Shown: positions 17,720 to 26,434 of the stretch, piece by piece | Layout: the number at the start of each line of letters is the position of its first letter | How positions within the stretch are numbered: position 1 is the first letter of the stretch | Source: Geodermatophilus pulveris | GTDB lineage: Bacteria > Actinomycetota > Actinomycetes > Mycobacteriales > Geodermatophilaceae | Assembly (NCBI RefSeq): GCF_900188375.1 | Contig: NZ_FZOO01000013.1 | Span: 43,031 to 107,030, forward strand | Reading direction: 5' to 3' | DNA length: 64,000 nt | Notes under the pieces: generated by a model | Database searches by the model: none | The model's input: only the letters and a program-made list of their open reading frames with translations | What the model was told of the DNA's origin: nothing | Position numbers and translations under genes: made by a program

Positions 17720-19876
17720 GTGAACGGTCGGTCGACGACACGGGTGCAGCGGCTGGAGTGGTACCTCCGCAGGCTGCACGCCATGACCCCCGGCGAGGTG
17801 GGCTGGCGTGCTGGGCGCCTGGTGGAGCAGCGCCTTCCGCGGCGCTCCCTGGGGGCGGCATCGCGCGCCCGGCTCCTCGGCCGTGCGAACGCCGGCTGGG
17901 AGCCCGTCCTGCACGACTTCCGGAACGGTGTCGGCAGGCCCGTACTGCTCGACCGCTCCCGTGCCCGGGAGATCGCCGGCCGCCACCCCGACCAGGTGGC
18001 CGCACTGGTCGAAGCGGCTGACCGGATCCGCGCCGGCGTCGTCACCTACTTCGGTCACCCCGGAGCGCGACTCGGGTGGCCGATCGACTGGAACCACGAC
18101 CCGGTCAGCGACGTCCGGTGGCCCCTCGTGGACGCCGCCCGCATCGACCACCGGACGGCGGCGGCGGATCCCAAGTGGATCTGGGAGCTCAACCGGCTCC
18201 AGCACCTCCCGTGGCTCGCCGAGGCATGGCTGTTCACGGGGAGGGACGAGTTCGCGGAGCTGGCGCTGGTACACCTGGACTCCTGGCTGGACCAGAACCG
18301 GGTGGGGCAGGGGATCGCCTGGCGCGGTGCGTTCGAGGCCGGGGTCCGCGCGGTGTCGGTGGCCGTCGCCCTGCAGGGGCTGCGGGACTTCGACAGGCTC
18401 ACCGACGCCCGCTTCGAGCGGGTCGTCCGCATGCTCGCGAGCAGCGCCGAGCTCTGCTGGCGGCACCGGTCGCGCTACAGCTCGGCGAACAACCACCTCG
18501 TCGGCGAGCTCGCCGGTCTCGCAACGGTCGCGATCCTCTTCCCGGAGCTCGCCCCCTCGCCGAGGTGGGAGCGGCAGGCGGTCCACGGCCTGGCGGACGA
18601 GGCCTCCCGGCAGATCCTTCCCGACGGCGCCGGCGCCGAGCAGGCCGTGGGCTACCAGGTGTTCACCGTCGAGCTGCTGATGGTCGTGGCCGTCCTCCTC
18701 TCGGCGCGTGGGGACGTCATCCCGGCTCCGCTCACCGCGGCCATCGACCGCAGCGCGGACTACCTGGCCGCCGTCGTCGGCGACACCGATCCCGATCCGC
18801 GGTACGGCGACGACGACGAGGGCTTCGCCCTCCGGCTGGGACCCGAGCCGCGCCGCACCGTCCGGGACCACCTGGGGCTGGTCGCCGCCTTCACGGACAA
18901 CGCGCGAGCTCGCGAGGCAGGCACCAGCACGCTGGCCGCCGGCTGGGTCCGCGCCGTCCGGGGGACGGTGGAGGCGTCGCCCGACGTGCCGGCTGCCCGG
19001 CGCGAGAGCGGCTTCGTGGCTCCGCAGGGAGGGCTCGTGGTCCTGCGCTCACCCGGCCGCCGGATCACCGTGGACGTCGGCCCGCTGGGTTACCTCGCCA
19101 TCGCGGCGCACGGGCACGCCGATGCCCTGGCGGTGACCGTGAGCCTGGACGGCCACGACGTCGTCGGCCAGCCGGGAGCCGCGAGCTACTACGGGCACCC
19201 GGAGTGGCGGTCGGTCCATCGCAGCACCCGTGCCCATCCCACGGTGACGGTGGACGGGCAGAGCTCGTCGGTCCCCGGCGGCCCCTTCCTGTGGACCCGG
19301 CACGCCCGGGTCCGTGTCCGGTCCGTCGATCTCGACCGGGGCATCGTCGACGCAGAGCACGACGGGTACCAGCGGCTCGCCGCGCCGGTCACGCACCGCC
19401 GGTGGCTGTCCGCTCCGCGGGGCGAGCCGGTGGTCCTCGTCATCGACGAGGTCACCGGGGCCGGCGTCCACGAGATGCGCACGTCGTGGCCTCTGCACCC
19501 TGACCTCGACGTGGAGCGGGTGCCCCAGGGACACCTGGTCACCCGGAACGGAACCACCGTCCTGCAGATCCTCGCCGCCGCGGTGCCCGGCGCGACCCTC
19601 GACGAGGTCCGCGGTGACGAGGAGACCCACCTGGGGTGGTGGTCGGACCGGCTCGAGAGCCGGGTGCCGTCCTGGCTCGTCGGGGGGTCCACGCGCGGGG
19701 CGACCCCGCTCGTGGCGGCGACGCTGCTCTGCCCGCCGGGACACGTGCCCGTCGACGAGTTCACGGTGGCCCGGAGGAGCGACCTCATCACTGTCGCCTG
19801 GCGCTGCGGGGCAGAGCGCTGGGAAGCCGTCGTCGACCGATCGCGCCCGGGGGCGGTGACCCGCCGGACACGGTGA
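17720..19876 (+). CDS. Heparinase II/III-like polysaccharide lyase
   Basis: A 718-residue protein from GTG 17720 with GAGGAG upstream. The N-terminal two thirds is an alpha/alpha toroid containing NRLQHLPWLAEAW, then SSANNHLVGELAGL and GAGAEQAVGYQVF (Asn/His and Tyr typical of the active site). The C-terminal heparinase II/III domain contains IAAHGHADALA and GAASYYGHPEWR. The family breaks uronic-acid-containing polymers by beta-elimination. I see no clear signal peptide, as in many family members from actinobacterial exopolysaccharide clusters. It probably edits or degrades the local polymer. Confidence 0.87.
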   Translation: MNGRSTTRVQRLEWYLRRLHAMTPGEVGWRAGRLVEQRLPRRSLGAASRARLLGRANAGWEPVLHDFRNGVGRPVLLDRSRAREIAGRHPDQVAALVEAADRIRAGVVTYFGHPGARLGWPIDWNHDPVSDVRWPLVDAARIDHRTAAADPKWIWELNRLQHLPWLAEAWLFTGRDEFAELALVHLDSWLDQNRVGQGIAWRGAFEAGVRAVSVAVALQGLRDFDRLTDARFERVVRMLASSAELCWRHRSRYSSANNHLVGELAGLATVAILFPELAPSPRWERQAVHGLADEASRQILPDGAGAEQAVGYQVFTVELLMVVAVLLSARGDVIPAPLTAAIDRSADYLAAVVGDTDPDPRYGDDDEGFALRLGPEPRRTVRDHLGLVAAFTDNARAREAGTSTLAAGWVRAVRGTVEASPDVPAARRESGFVAPQGGLVVLRSPGRRITVDVGPLGYLAIAAHGHADALAVTVSLDGHDVVGQPGAASYYGHPEWRSVHRSTRAHPTVTVDGQSSSVPGGPFLWTRHARVRVRSVDLDRGIVDAEHDGYQRLAAPVTHRRWLSAPRGEPVVLVIDEVTGAGVHEMRTSWPLHPDLDVERVPQGHLVTRNGTTVLQILAAAVPGATLDEVRGDEETHLGWWSDRLESRVPSWLVGGSTRGATPLVAATLLCPPGHVPVDEFTVARRSDLITVAWRCGAERWEAVVDRSRPGAVTRRTR

Positions 19877-19985
19877 GGTGACTGCCGGACACGGTCGGCC
19901 GGCGGTGCCGCCCCGCCCCGCAGCGACGAGTCCCCGGTCGCCGGAGTCATGGACACCCCTGCCGGCGCGCCCCTACGGTGCGCCG

Positions 19986-20741
19986 ATGGATGACGTGTCC
20001 ACTGCACGGAACGATCCTCCGCTGGACGAGCAGATCCGCTTCTGGGGCGAGTGGAACCTGGCCCATCACGCCTACTCCGAGCGAGGACTCCTCCAACTGC
20101 GGCAGATCGACTGGGTACGCCGGGCCGCCCGGCGCCTCGCCGCGTCGCCCGGCCAGGAGGGGCCGCTCCGCATCCTGGACCTCGGGTGCGGGACGGGGTG
20201 GCTCGGCGCCTCGCTCACGGATCTCGGCGACGTCACGGGGATCGATCTCGCCCCGGCGGCCGTGGAACACGCAGAGCGCGAGTTCCCCGAGGTCCACTTC
20301 ATGGCCGGCAGCTTCGACGAGGCGTCCCTCACCGGTCCGTTCGACCTGGTCATCAGTTCCGAGGTCATCGCGCACGTCGCCGACCAGGCGGGGTACGTCC
20401 GGCGCGTCGCGGACCTGCTGCGCCCCGGAGGGGTGTTCCTCCTGATGACCCAGAACGGCTTCGTGTGGCGCCGGTGGAGCCAGCTGAAGCCGACGAGCCG
20501 GGGGATGATCCGCAACTGGCCCCGGTTGAGGGAGCTCCGGGCCATGCTGGCGTCCAGCAGCTTCTCGGACGTCCGCGTCCGGTCCCTGCAGCCGGCAGGG
20601 GACCGCGGGGTCCTCCGCGTGCTGAACAGCCGGACCCTCCGGGGCGGCTTCACGCTCCTGCACCTGGGAGAGGCGTGGAGGTCGGCACTCGAGCGGGTCC
20701 TCGTAGGGCGTGACCTCGCCATCTCCGCACGTCGTCGTTGA
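19986..20741 (+). CDS. Class I SAM-dependent methyltransferase
   Basis: A 251-residue protein, start ATG 19986; upstream in-frame codons are Pro/Arg-rich and look non-coding. SAM motif I is ILDLGCGTGWLG, followed by GIDLAPAAVEHAE, FDLVISSEVIAHV and LRPGGVFLL, the UbiG/Coq3-like layout. It most likely O-methylates a sugar or a lipid-linked intermediate of the polysaccharide. It sits between the lyase and the CapK-like ligase in the same rightward run of genes. Confidence 0.85.
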   Translation: MDDVSTARNDPPLDEQIRFWGEWNLAHHAYSERGLLQLRQIDWVRRAARRLAASPGQEGPLRILDLGCGTGWLGASLTDLGDVTGIDLAPAAVEHAEREFPEVHFMAGSFDEASLTGPFDLVISSEVIAHVADQAGYVRRVADLLRPGGVFLLMTQNGFVWRRWSQLKPTSRGMIRNWPRLRELRAMLASSSFSDVRVRSLQPAGDRGVLRVLNSRTLRGGFTLLHLGEAWRSALERVLVGRDLAISARRR

Positions 20742-20822
20742 CCCGGCCGACCGGTCGGCCGACCGGAGCGAGCCACGCGTCGGGCCGTACGAGCCAGGGC
20801 GGATTCGTGTCAGACTCCGCCG

Positions 20823-22139
20823 GTGGCGCCGCCCCTGAGGTCGCCGAGCCTCCAACACCGGCTGCGGCACGCCTTTCCGTTGCGGGGCGGGATGCGCTCG
20901 TCGTTGGGGCGGATGGAGCGGGCCACGGCCGACGAGATCGTCGCCTACCAGGAGCGTCGGTTGCGGGATCTGGTCCGGCTGGCGGCACGCCGATCGCCGT
21001 TCTATCGCGAGTGGTTCGCCGCCTCCGGGATCGATCCGGCCTCGATCCGCAGCCTGGCCGACCTAGGCCGGCTGCCGCTGCTCGACCGCGACCACCTGGT
21101 CCACGCGCCCGAGCGGTTCCTGGCCTATCCCCGCGCGTTGACCTGGCCGGCGCACTCCAGTGGCACCTCCGGGCGGGTGGTGACCGTGTACCGCACGCCG
21201 GGCTCCTCGGCGTTCGAGCTCTCGGCGCTGCAGCGCCAGTGGGGCTGGTTCGGTGTGCCGCCCCGGCCGCGCAGCCTGCTGCTGCGCAACCACGACCCTG
21301 ATCCCCACGGCAACGGAGCGCTGACCCGGGAGGTGCCCGGCGCCCGGAAGCTGGTGGTCTCCAGCTACCGGCTCGACCGCGACCGGCTGGCCGACCTCCT
21401 CGCGCAGATCCGGGCCTTCGATCCGCAGGTGGTCGAGGGGTGGCCCTCCAGCCTCACGCTGCTCGCCGGACTGCTGCGCGAGCGCGGCGAGAAGCTGCCG
21501 GTGGGAGCGGTCATCACCTCCTCCGAGGTCATGACCGCGCCCCAGCTGGCGCTGATGGCCGAGGGCTTCGGCGGCCCGGTGGTGGACCACTACGGGCAGA
21601 CCGAGCGGGTCGCCATGGCCGGCAACTGCGAGGCCGGCGGCTACCACTCCTTCCCCGACTACGGGATCACCGAACTGCTGCCGGTGCCCGGGCGCACCGA
21701 CTGCTGGGAGATCGTCGGCACCCCACTGCACAACTGGGGCTTCCCGCTGTTCCGCTACCGCACCGGCGACGAGGTCGGCCCCGCCCCACCCCGCCCCTGC
21801 ACGTGCGGACGGGCATTCCCCCTGCTCGGCCGCATCGACGGCCGCGTCGAGGACGCGTTCACCGCCGCCGACGGACGCCCCTTGCCCCTCCCGTCCCAGG
21901 TGGTCGACGACCTCGTCGGGCTGCGCGAGGTGCAGGTCGCCCAGCTCGCCCCCGGCTGCTTCGAGTTCCGCATGGTCCCCACCCCGAACTCCGACATCCC
22001 GGCCACCCAGGCGCAGGCCCGCGCCAACGTCGACACGTACTTCGGTCCCGGCCAGACCGTCACCTTCCGCGTCCTCGACCACATCCCCCGCGCGTCCAGC
22101 GGCAAGCTGCGGCCCGCCATCCGAGTCGCCACCGAATGA
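20823..22139 (+). CDS. Phenylacetate-CoA ligase-like (CapK family) adenylate-forming enzyme
   Basis: A 438-residue protein from GTG 20823. The ATP-binding motif is HSSGTSGRVV. Later motifs are DHYGQTERV and RYRTGDEV, then a short C-terminal domain ending near ASSGKLRPAIR. This is the CapK subgroup of the ANL superfamily, found in many polysaccharide clusters. It probably activates an acid by adenylation, perhaps to decorate a sugar, but its true substrate is unknown. It overlaps the next gene by ATGA. A decayed copy of its 3' end lies at 25117-25217. Confidence 0.87.
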   Translation: MAPPLRSPSLQHRLRHAFPLRGGMRSSLGRMERATADEIVAYQERRLRDLVRLAARRSPFYREWFAASGIDPASIRSLADLGRLPLLDRDHLVHAPERFLAYPRALTWPAHSSGTSGRVVTVYRTPGSSAFELSALQRQWGWFGVPPRPRSLLLRNHDPDPHGNGALTREVPGARKLVVSSYRLDRDRLADLLAQIRAFDPQVVEGWPSSLTLLAGLLRERGEKLPVGAVITSSEVMTAPQLALMAEGFGGPVVDHYGQTERVAMAGNCEAGGYHSFPDYGITELLPVPGRTDCWEIVGTPLHNWGFPLFRYRTGDEVGPAPPRPCTCGRAFPLLGRIDGRVEDAFTAADGRPLPLPSQVVDDLVGLREVQVAQLAPGCFEFRMVPTPNSDIPATQAQARANVDTYFGPGQTVTFRVLDHIPRASSGKLRPAIRVATE

Positions 22140-23503
22140 CCCTGCGGGAGGACGACGCCGTGACCAACCCCTCCGTGGCAGAGCCATCACCCGACGGACC
22201 CCGGATCCTCGTCGAGAACGGCGAGTACTGGCTGCTGAACATGGGCGACCTCGCCATGCTGGACGTCACCATCCGGCGGCTGCGGGCGAGGTGGCCGCGA
22301 GCCCGCGTCGGCGTGCTCACCGAGACCCCCGCGCTGTTGGGGGCCTACTTCCCGGGAGTCGACCCGATCGTGCCGTGGGGCCGGTCGGCCTGGTCCCCCG
22401 CCGGTCCGCTCGTCCGGCTGTCCCAGGCGGCGGCGCCGCGGATCGTCGGTCCGTACGACGTCACCCGCCTGCGGGTGGGCGCCTGGATGAGAGGCACTGG
22501 GCGGCGGGCCGAGCGCCTGCTCCGGCGCGGCCGGCCCGCACCGGCTGGCGGAGAGGGGCGCCCGCTGGACCCGGTCGGCCAGGCGAGCGCGGGACCGGCG
22601 CCGAACACGGCGGCGGCCCTGGCCTCGTCGTCCCTGGTGGTGGCCCTGGGCGGCGGCTACCTCACCGACGTGGACCCCGGGCAGACGACCCGCGTCCTCG
22701 GCCTGCTCGAGTACGCGTCTTCCCGCGGGGTCCCCACGGCCATGCTCGGGCAGGGGCTCGGACCGCTCGAGAACCCAGCGCTGATGTCCCGGGCGGCCGA
22801 GGTGCTGCCGCGCGTCGACGTCATCGCGTTGCGTGAGAGGCGCTGCGGGCCGGCGCTGTTGGAGCGGGTGGGCGTGGCGTCGTCCCGGGTGACGGTCACC
22901 GGCGACGACGCGATCGAGCTGGCGCTCGCGCAGTGCCCGGAGGTGCTGGGACGCGACCTCGGCGTGTGCCTGCGCATCGCCGGCTACTCACCGGTCAGCA
23001 CGCGTGCGAGAGAGATCGTGACCACCGGGCTGCGCCTGCTCGCGCAGGCCCTCGGCGCCGGTCTGACACCGGTGATCATCAGCGAGTTCCGGTCCGAGGA
23101 CCGCCGGTCGACACTGCCCCTGGTCGCGGGGTCCGACCACGCGAGGCGCCCCCTCGGCCGGTTCGCCCGTCCTCAGGACGTCGCCGCGCAGGTGGGCCGC
23201 TGCCGGGTCCTGGTCACGGGCGCCTACCACGCGGCGGTGTTCGCGCTGTCCCAGGGCGTCCCGGTGGTCGCACTCACCTCGTCGCGGTACTACGACGACA
23301 AGTTCCTCGGCCTGGCCGGGATGTTCGGCGCCGGCCTGGAGCTGGTCCGACTGGACCGCGACGATCTCGCCGAACGGTTGACGGCGGCCATCCGCTCGGC
23401 GTGGGAACGGGCCCCGGAGGAGAGGGCGGCCCTGCTGGCGAGCGCGGAGGAGCAGATCGCCACCAGCCGCAGGACCTTCGACCGGGTCTGCGACCTTGTC
23501 TGA
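22136..23503 (+). CDS. Polysaccharide pyruvyl transferase family protein
   Basis: A 455-residue protein; ATG 22136 overlaps the CapK stop (ATGA), and GTG 22160 is an alternative. Typical features of the WcaK/CsaB family are NMGDLAMLDVTIRRL at the N-terminus, ALGGGYL and MLGQGLGPL in the middle, and LVTGAYHAAVFALSQGVPVV near the C-terminus. The family transfers pyruvate from phosphoenolpyruvate to a sugar to form a ketal, adding negative charge. A linker of about 40 residues rich in Arg, Gly and Pro (about residues 125-160) is unusual. Confidence 0.87.
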   Translation: MTLREDDAVTNPSVAEPSPDGPRILVENGEYWLLNMGDLAMLDVTIRRLRARWPRARVGVLTETPALLGAYFPGVDPIVPWGRSAWSPAGPLVRLSQAAAPRIVGPYDVTRLRVGAWMRGTGRRAERLLRRGRPAPAGGEGRPLDPVGQASAGPAPNTAAALASSSLVVALGGGYLTDVDPGQTTRVLGLLEYASSRGVPTAMLGQGLGPLENPALMSRAAEVLPRVDVIALRERRCGPALLERVGVASSRVTVTGDDAIELALAQCPEVLGRDLGVCLRIAGYSPVSTRAREIVTTGLRLLAQALGAGLTPVIISEFRSEDRRSTLPLVAGSDHARRPLGRFARPQDVAAQVGRCRVLVTGAYHAAVFALSQGVPVVALTSSRYYDDKFLGLAGMFGAGLELVRLDRDDLAERLTAAIRSAWERAPEERAALLASAEEQIATSRRTFDRVCDLV

Positions 23504-25085
23504 GTCACCGACCGTGTCCCAGGACCAACGGCCCGCGGCTCCCGCGACCAGGGCCGGTTCGCTGCGCGCCAGGATCGGCAAGGTGGCGGCCGCGTCAGCA
23601 GTTGCGCTCGTCATCGGCGAGCTCATCACCCTCGGTCAGACGGTCGCACTGGCCCGGTTGCTCACACCCGCGCAGGTGGGCCTCTTCGTAGCCGGTGGCG
23701 TCCTGACCACGTTCATCGGGAACTTCATGGGGGGTGGTCTCCGGTCTGGGCTGGTCCACCGGGACCGCGACCTCGACGACGCGGCGGCGACGGTCTTCTG
23801 GGCGACCCTCGGCACGGGTGTCCTGATGACTCTGCTCGCCCTCGCCGTGGCCCCGCTGATCGGGCACGTCTTCCGCAGCCACACCGCCGGGCTGGTGGCG
23901 GCCGCCATGTCCGGGGGGCTGATCCTGTACTCCCTGACCAACGTCCCGGAGGCCCTGCTGCAGCGCCAGTTCAGTGTGCGGCGGCGCCTCGTGGTGGGCC
24001 CGGCGGTGGCGGCGTCGTACGCGGTCGTCGCCGTGGGCGCCGCCGCGCTGGGTCTCGGCGTCTGGAGCATGGTCCTGGGCAGCTACGCGTCCGCGTTGGT
24101 GTGGGTCGTGACGCTGTGGCTCCTCTGCGACTGGCGCCCGTGGTGGGGGCGTCCGTCGTACCGGATCTGGCGCGAGCTCGCCGGTTTCGGTTTCCCGCTC
24201 GTGCTCGGGATGATCGGCGACCGCGCCCAGAAGGCGGTTCAGGCGGTGGCCACCGGGCGGGTGCTGGGCGCCGGGGACCTCGGCCTGCTGCGGTACGGCG
24301 AGCGGATGGCCCGCATCCCCACCATGGTGCTCGTCGAGGGCGGCTCCATATCCCTGTTCCCGGCGTTCACGCGCCTTGCCGCTGACCCTCAGCGGTTCCG
24401 GAGCGGTTACCTGCGCGCTCTCCGGCTCGCCGTTGCCGTGGCCGCGGGGATGGCGGCGATGCTCGTCGCGGTCGGCGTTCCCCTCGTGGTCATCGTCCTC
24501 GGGGAGGAGTGGCGTGAAGCCGGGGTCGTCCTGGTCGCCATGACCGGCCTGGCCCTGGGCAAGTCGGTGATCACGGTCAGCGAGGAGGCGATCAAGGGGA
24601 GCGGGCGGACGCGGCTGCTCCACTGGTACACCCTGACGGAGACCAGCCTGAGCATCGTGCTGCTGCTCGTCCTGATCCGCCCCCTCGGTCTGGTGGGCGT
24701 GGGCCTGTCGATCTCGCTGACCGCCGTCGTGTGCGGGGTGCTGGTCGCGGCGCTCGCCGGCCCGGTCGTCGGCGTCTCGCCCCGTCAGGCGCTCGGCGCG
24801 ACCGTCCCGACCATCGCGAGTTCTCTGGTGGCGTGCGCGGTCGCGGCTCCGCTGGAGCACCTGCTCCTGCACTCCGAGCGCATGGGGGCATGGGGACTCG
24901 CGACCATTGCCCTCGACGGCACCGTCTTCCTCCTGGTGTACGTCGGGGCGCTCCGCGTGCTCGCCCCGACCGTGTTCCGGGAACTGGCCGTCCTGGTGTG
25001 CGTCCTGTGGCGACGGATGACGCCGAGCAGGGGGACGCCACAGCACGCCGCCGCGGCCCCCGGTGGGCCGGTCGGGAGCCGCTGA
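23496..25085 (+). CDS. Wzx-like oligosaccharide flippase (MOP superfamily)
   Basis: A 529-residue polytopic membrane protein with about 14 hydrophobic segments. The N-terminus has ALVIGELITLGQTVALARLLTP, typical of RfbX/Wzx and WzxC proteins. The TTG at 23496 overlaps the pyruvyl transferase by 8 bp; GTG 23514 is also possible. It would flip the undecaprenyl-linked repeat unit from cytoplasm to outer face for polymerisation by Wzy. It is the last gene of the rightward block and is followed by a decayed CapK relic. Confidence 0.9.
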   Translation: MSESPTVSQDQRPAAPATRAGSLRARIGKVAAASAVALVIGELITLGQTVALARLLTPAQVGLFVAGGVLTTFIGNFMGGGLRSGLVHRDRDLDDAAATVFWATLGTGVLMTLLALAVAPLIGHVFRSHTAGLVAAAMSGGLILYSLTNVPEALLQRQFSVRRRLVVGPAVAASYAVVAVGAAALGLGVWSMVLGSYASALVWVVTLWLLCDWRPWWGRPSYRIWRELAGFGFPLVLGMIGDRAQKAVQAVATGRVLGAGDLGLLRYGERMARIPTMVLVEGGSISLFPAFTRLAADPQRFRSGYLRALRLAVAVAAGMAAMLVAVGVPLVVIVLGEEWREAGVVLVAMTGLALGKSVITVSEEAIKGSGRTRLLHWYTLTETSLSIVLLLVLIRPLGLVGVGLSISLTAVVCGVLVAALAGPVVGVSPRQALGATVPTIASSLVACAVAAPLEHLLLHSERMGAWGLATIALDGTVFLLVYVGALRVLAPTVFRELAVLVCVLWRRMTPSRGTPQHAAAAPGGPVGSR

Positions 25086-25116
25086 GCCCGGTCGGCGGCA
25101 CGCCGGTCGCCGTTCT

Positions 25117-25217
25117 GCTTCTCCGGTCCGGCCTGACCGTCACCTCCGCGTCCTCGACCACATCCCCCGCTCGACCAGCAGGGAACGCCACGCTGGCGTC
25201 CGACTGCCGACCGCATG
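25117..25217 (+). pseudogene. Relic of the 3' end of a CapK-like ligase gene
   Basis: The sequence around 25133-25172 nearly matches the end of the intact CapK-like gene at about 22055-22092. It shares a gaccgtcacct stretch and then cgtcctcgaccacatccccc. One base is lost (cctt to cct), and downstream similarity fades. After the deletion the frame reads RVLDHIPRSTSRE and ends at a TGA near 25217, close to where the intact copy stops. It lies in the gap between two convergent blocks. Confidence 0.6.
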
Positions 25218-25240
25218 ACCGGTGGGCGCCGGCCGCGTTG

Positions 25241-26434
25241 TCACACAGGGGGCTCGAAGAACCGGTCGTAGAAGTCGATCAGTGCCTTCCGGGAGTTGTC
25301 CCACGACAGGTGGGACTCGATGCGCTGTCGCCCACGTCGGCCCATCGCGTTCCGCAGCTCCTCGTCGCGCAGCAGCTCGTCGATCCTCACCGCGAACTCG
25401 GCCTCGTCGTTGGCCGGCGCGTAGACAGCCGCGTCCGCGGCCGACACCCGTGCCTCCGCCAGGTCGAAGGACACCACCGGGCGGCCCATCGCCATGTACT
25501 CCAGCACCTTGTTCATGGTGGAGACGTCGTTGAGGGGGTTCTTGGGGTCGGGCGACAGGCAGACGTCGGCGGTGGAGAGACACCGTTGGACGAACTCGTC
25601 CGGGACCCGCCCCGTGAACTCCACCATGTCCTCGAGCCCGAGGTCCTGGCTGAGCGCGATCATGCGGTGCTGCATGTCGCCCGCGCCCATGAAGACACAG
25701 TGCAGGTCCTCACGCCCCAGGTCGCGTTTCAGGACGTGCAGGGCCCGCAGCGCGTAGTCGACGCCGTCCTGCGGACCCATGACGCCGAGGTATGCCGCCA
25801 GGTGGCGCTTACCCCTGCGTAGTCGCGGATCCGGCGGCTGCTGCTCGAAACGCGACAGGTCCGGTCCGCTGCGCACCACCACCACCTTGCCCGGATCCAC
25901 CCGTCCGCGTCCCGTGGCCACGGCCCGGTAGCTCTCGTTCGTCGCGATCACGCCGTCCGCACAGAGGAACGTGAGCCGTTCGAGCACCCGGGTGACCCAG
26001 TACAGCGCCCGGCCACCACCGGCGAACCGGGACAGGAAGAGCTCTGGGACGAGGTCGTGGTGGTCGAAGATGAACCGGACGCCTCGCGGCCGGAGCATCA
26101 GGGCAACGAGGAACAGCAGGTCGGGTGGGTTGCAGGCCTGCACGACGTCGACCGGGTGTGCGCGGTGCACCCGCAGCGCAAGCCTCGCCGTGTGGAACAT
26201 CGCGGCGGCGTACTCGCGCACGAACCCGAGCGGGCCGCCCTGCGCCGGACGCAGGGGATAGCGGAGGACGTGGACGCCCTCCAAGGTCGCCTCGGCCTCC
26301 TCCGCGTGGGTCCCCATCGGGCAGATGACCGTGACCGTGTACCCGGCGTCGACCAGCGCGCGGCTCTCCTGCCAGACGCGCCGGTCGAACGGCACGGGGA
26401 GGTTCTCGACCAGGATCAGGACGTGCCTGCTCAT
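25241..26434 (-). CDS. Family 4 glycosyltransferase
   Basis: A 397-residue GT-B enzyme. The N-terminal domain begins HVLILVENLPVPFDRRVWQE, typical of the WbuB-like GT4 subgroup, and includes FIFDHHDLVPELF. The C-terminal donor domain has AYLGVMGPQDGVD and then DVCLSPDPKNPLNDVSTMNK with VLEYMAMGRPVVSFD. It transfers a sugar to the growing lipid-linked repeat at the cytoplasmic membrane face. ATGA overlap with the upstream fused transferase indicates coupled translation. It is the last gene of the leftward Wzz-Wzy-GT operon. Confidence 0.9.
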   Translation of the reverse strand: MSRHVLILVENLPVPFDRRVWQESRALVDAGYTVTVICPMGTHAEEAEATLEGVHVLRYPLRPAQGGPLGFVREYAAAMFHTARLALRVHRAHPVDVVQACNPPDLLFLVALMLRPRGVRFIFDHHDLVPELFLSRFAGGGRALYWVTRVLERLTFLCADGVIATNESYRAVATGRGRVDPGKVVVVRSGPDLSRFEQQPPDPRLRRGKRHLAAYLGVMGPQDGVDYALRALHVLKRDLGREDLHCVFMGAGDMQHRMIALSQDLGLEDMVEFTGRVPDEFVQRCLSTADVCLSPDPKNPLNDVSTMNKVLEYMAMGRPVVSFDLAEARVSAADAAVYAPANDEAEFAVRIDELLRDEELRNAMGRRGRQRIESHLSWDNSRKALIDFYDRFFEPPV

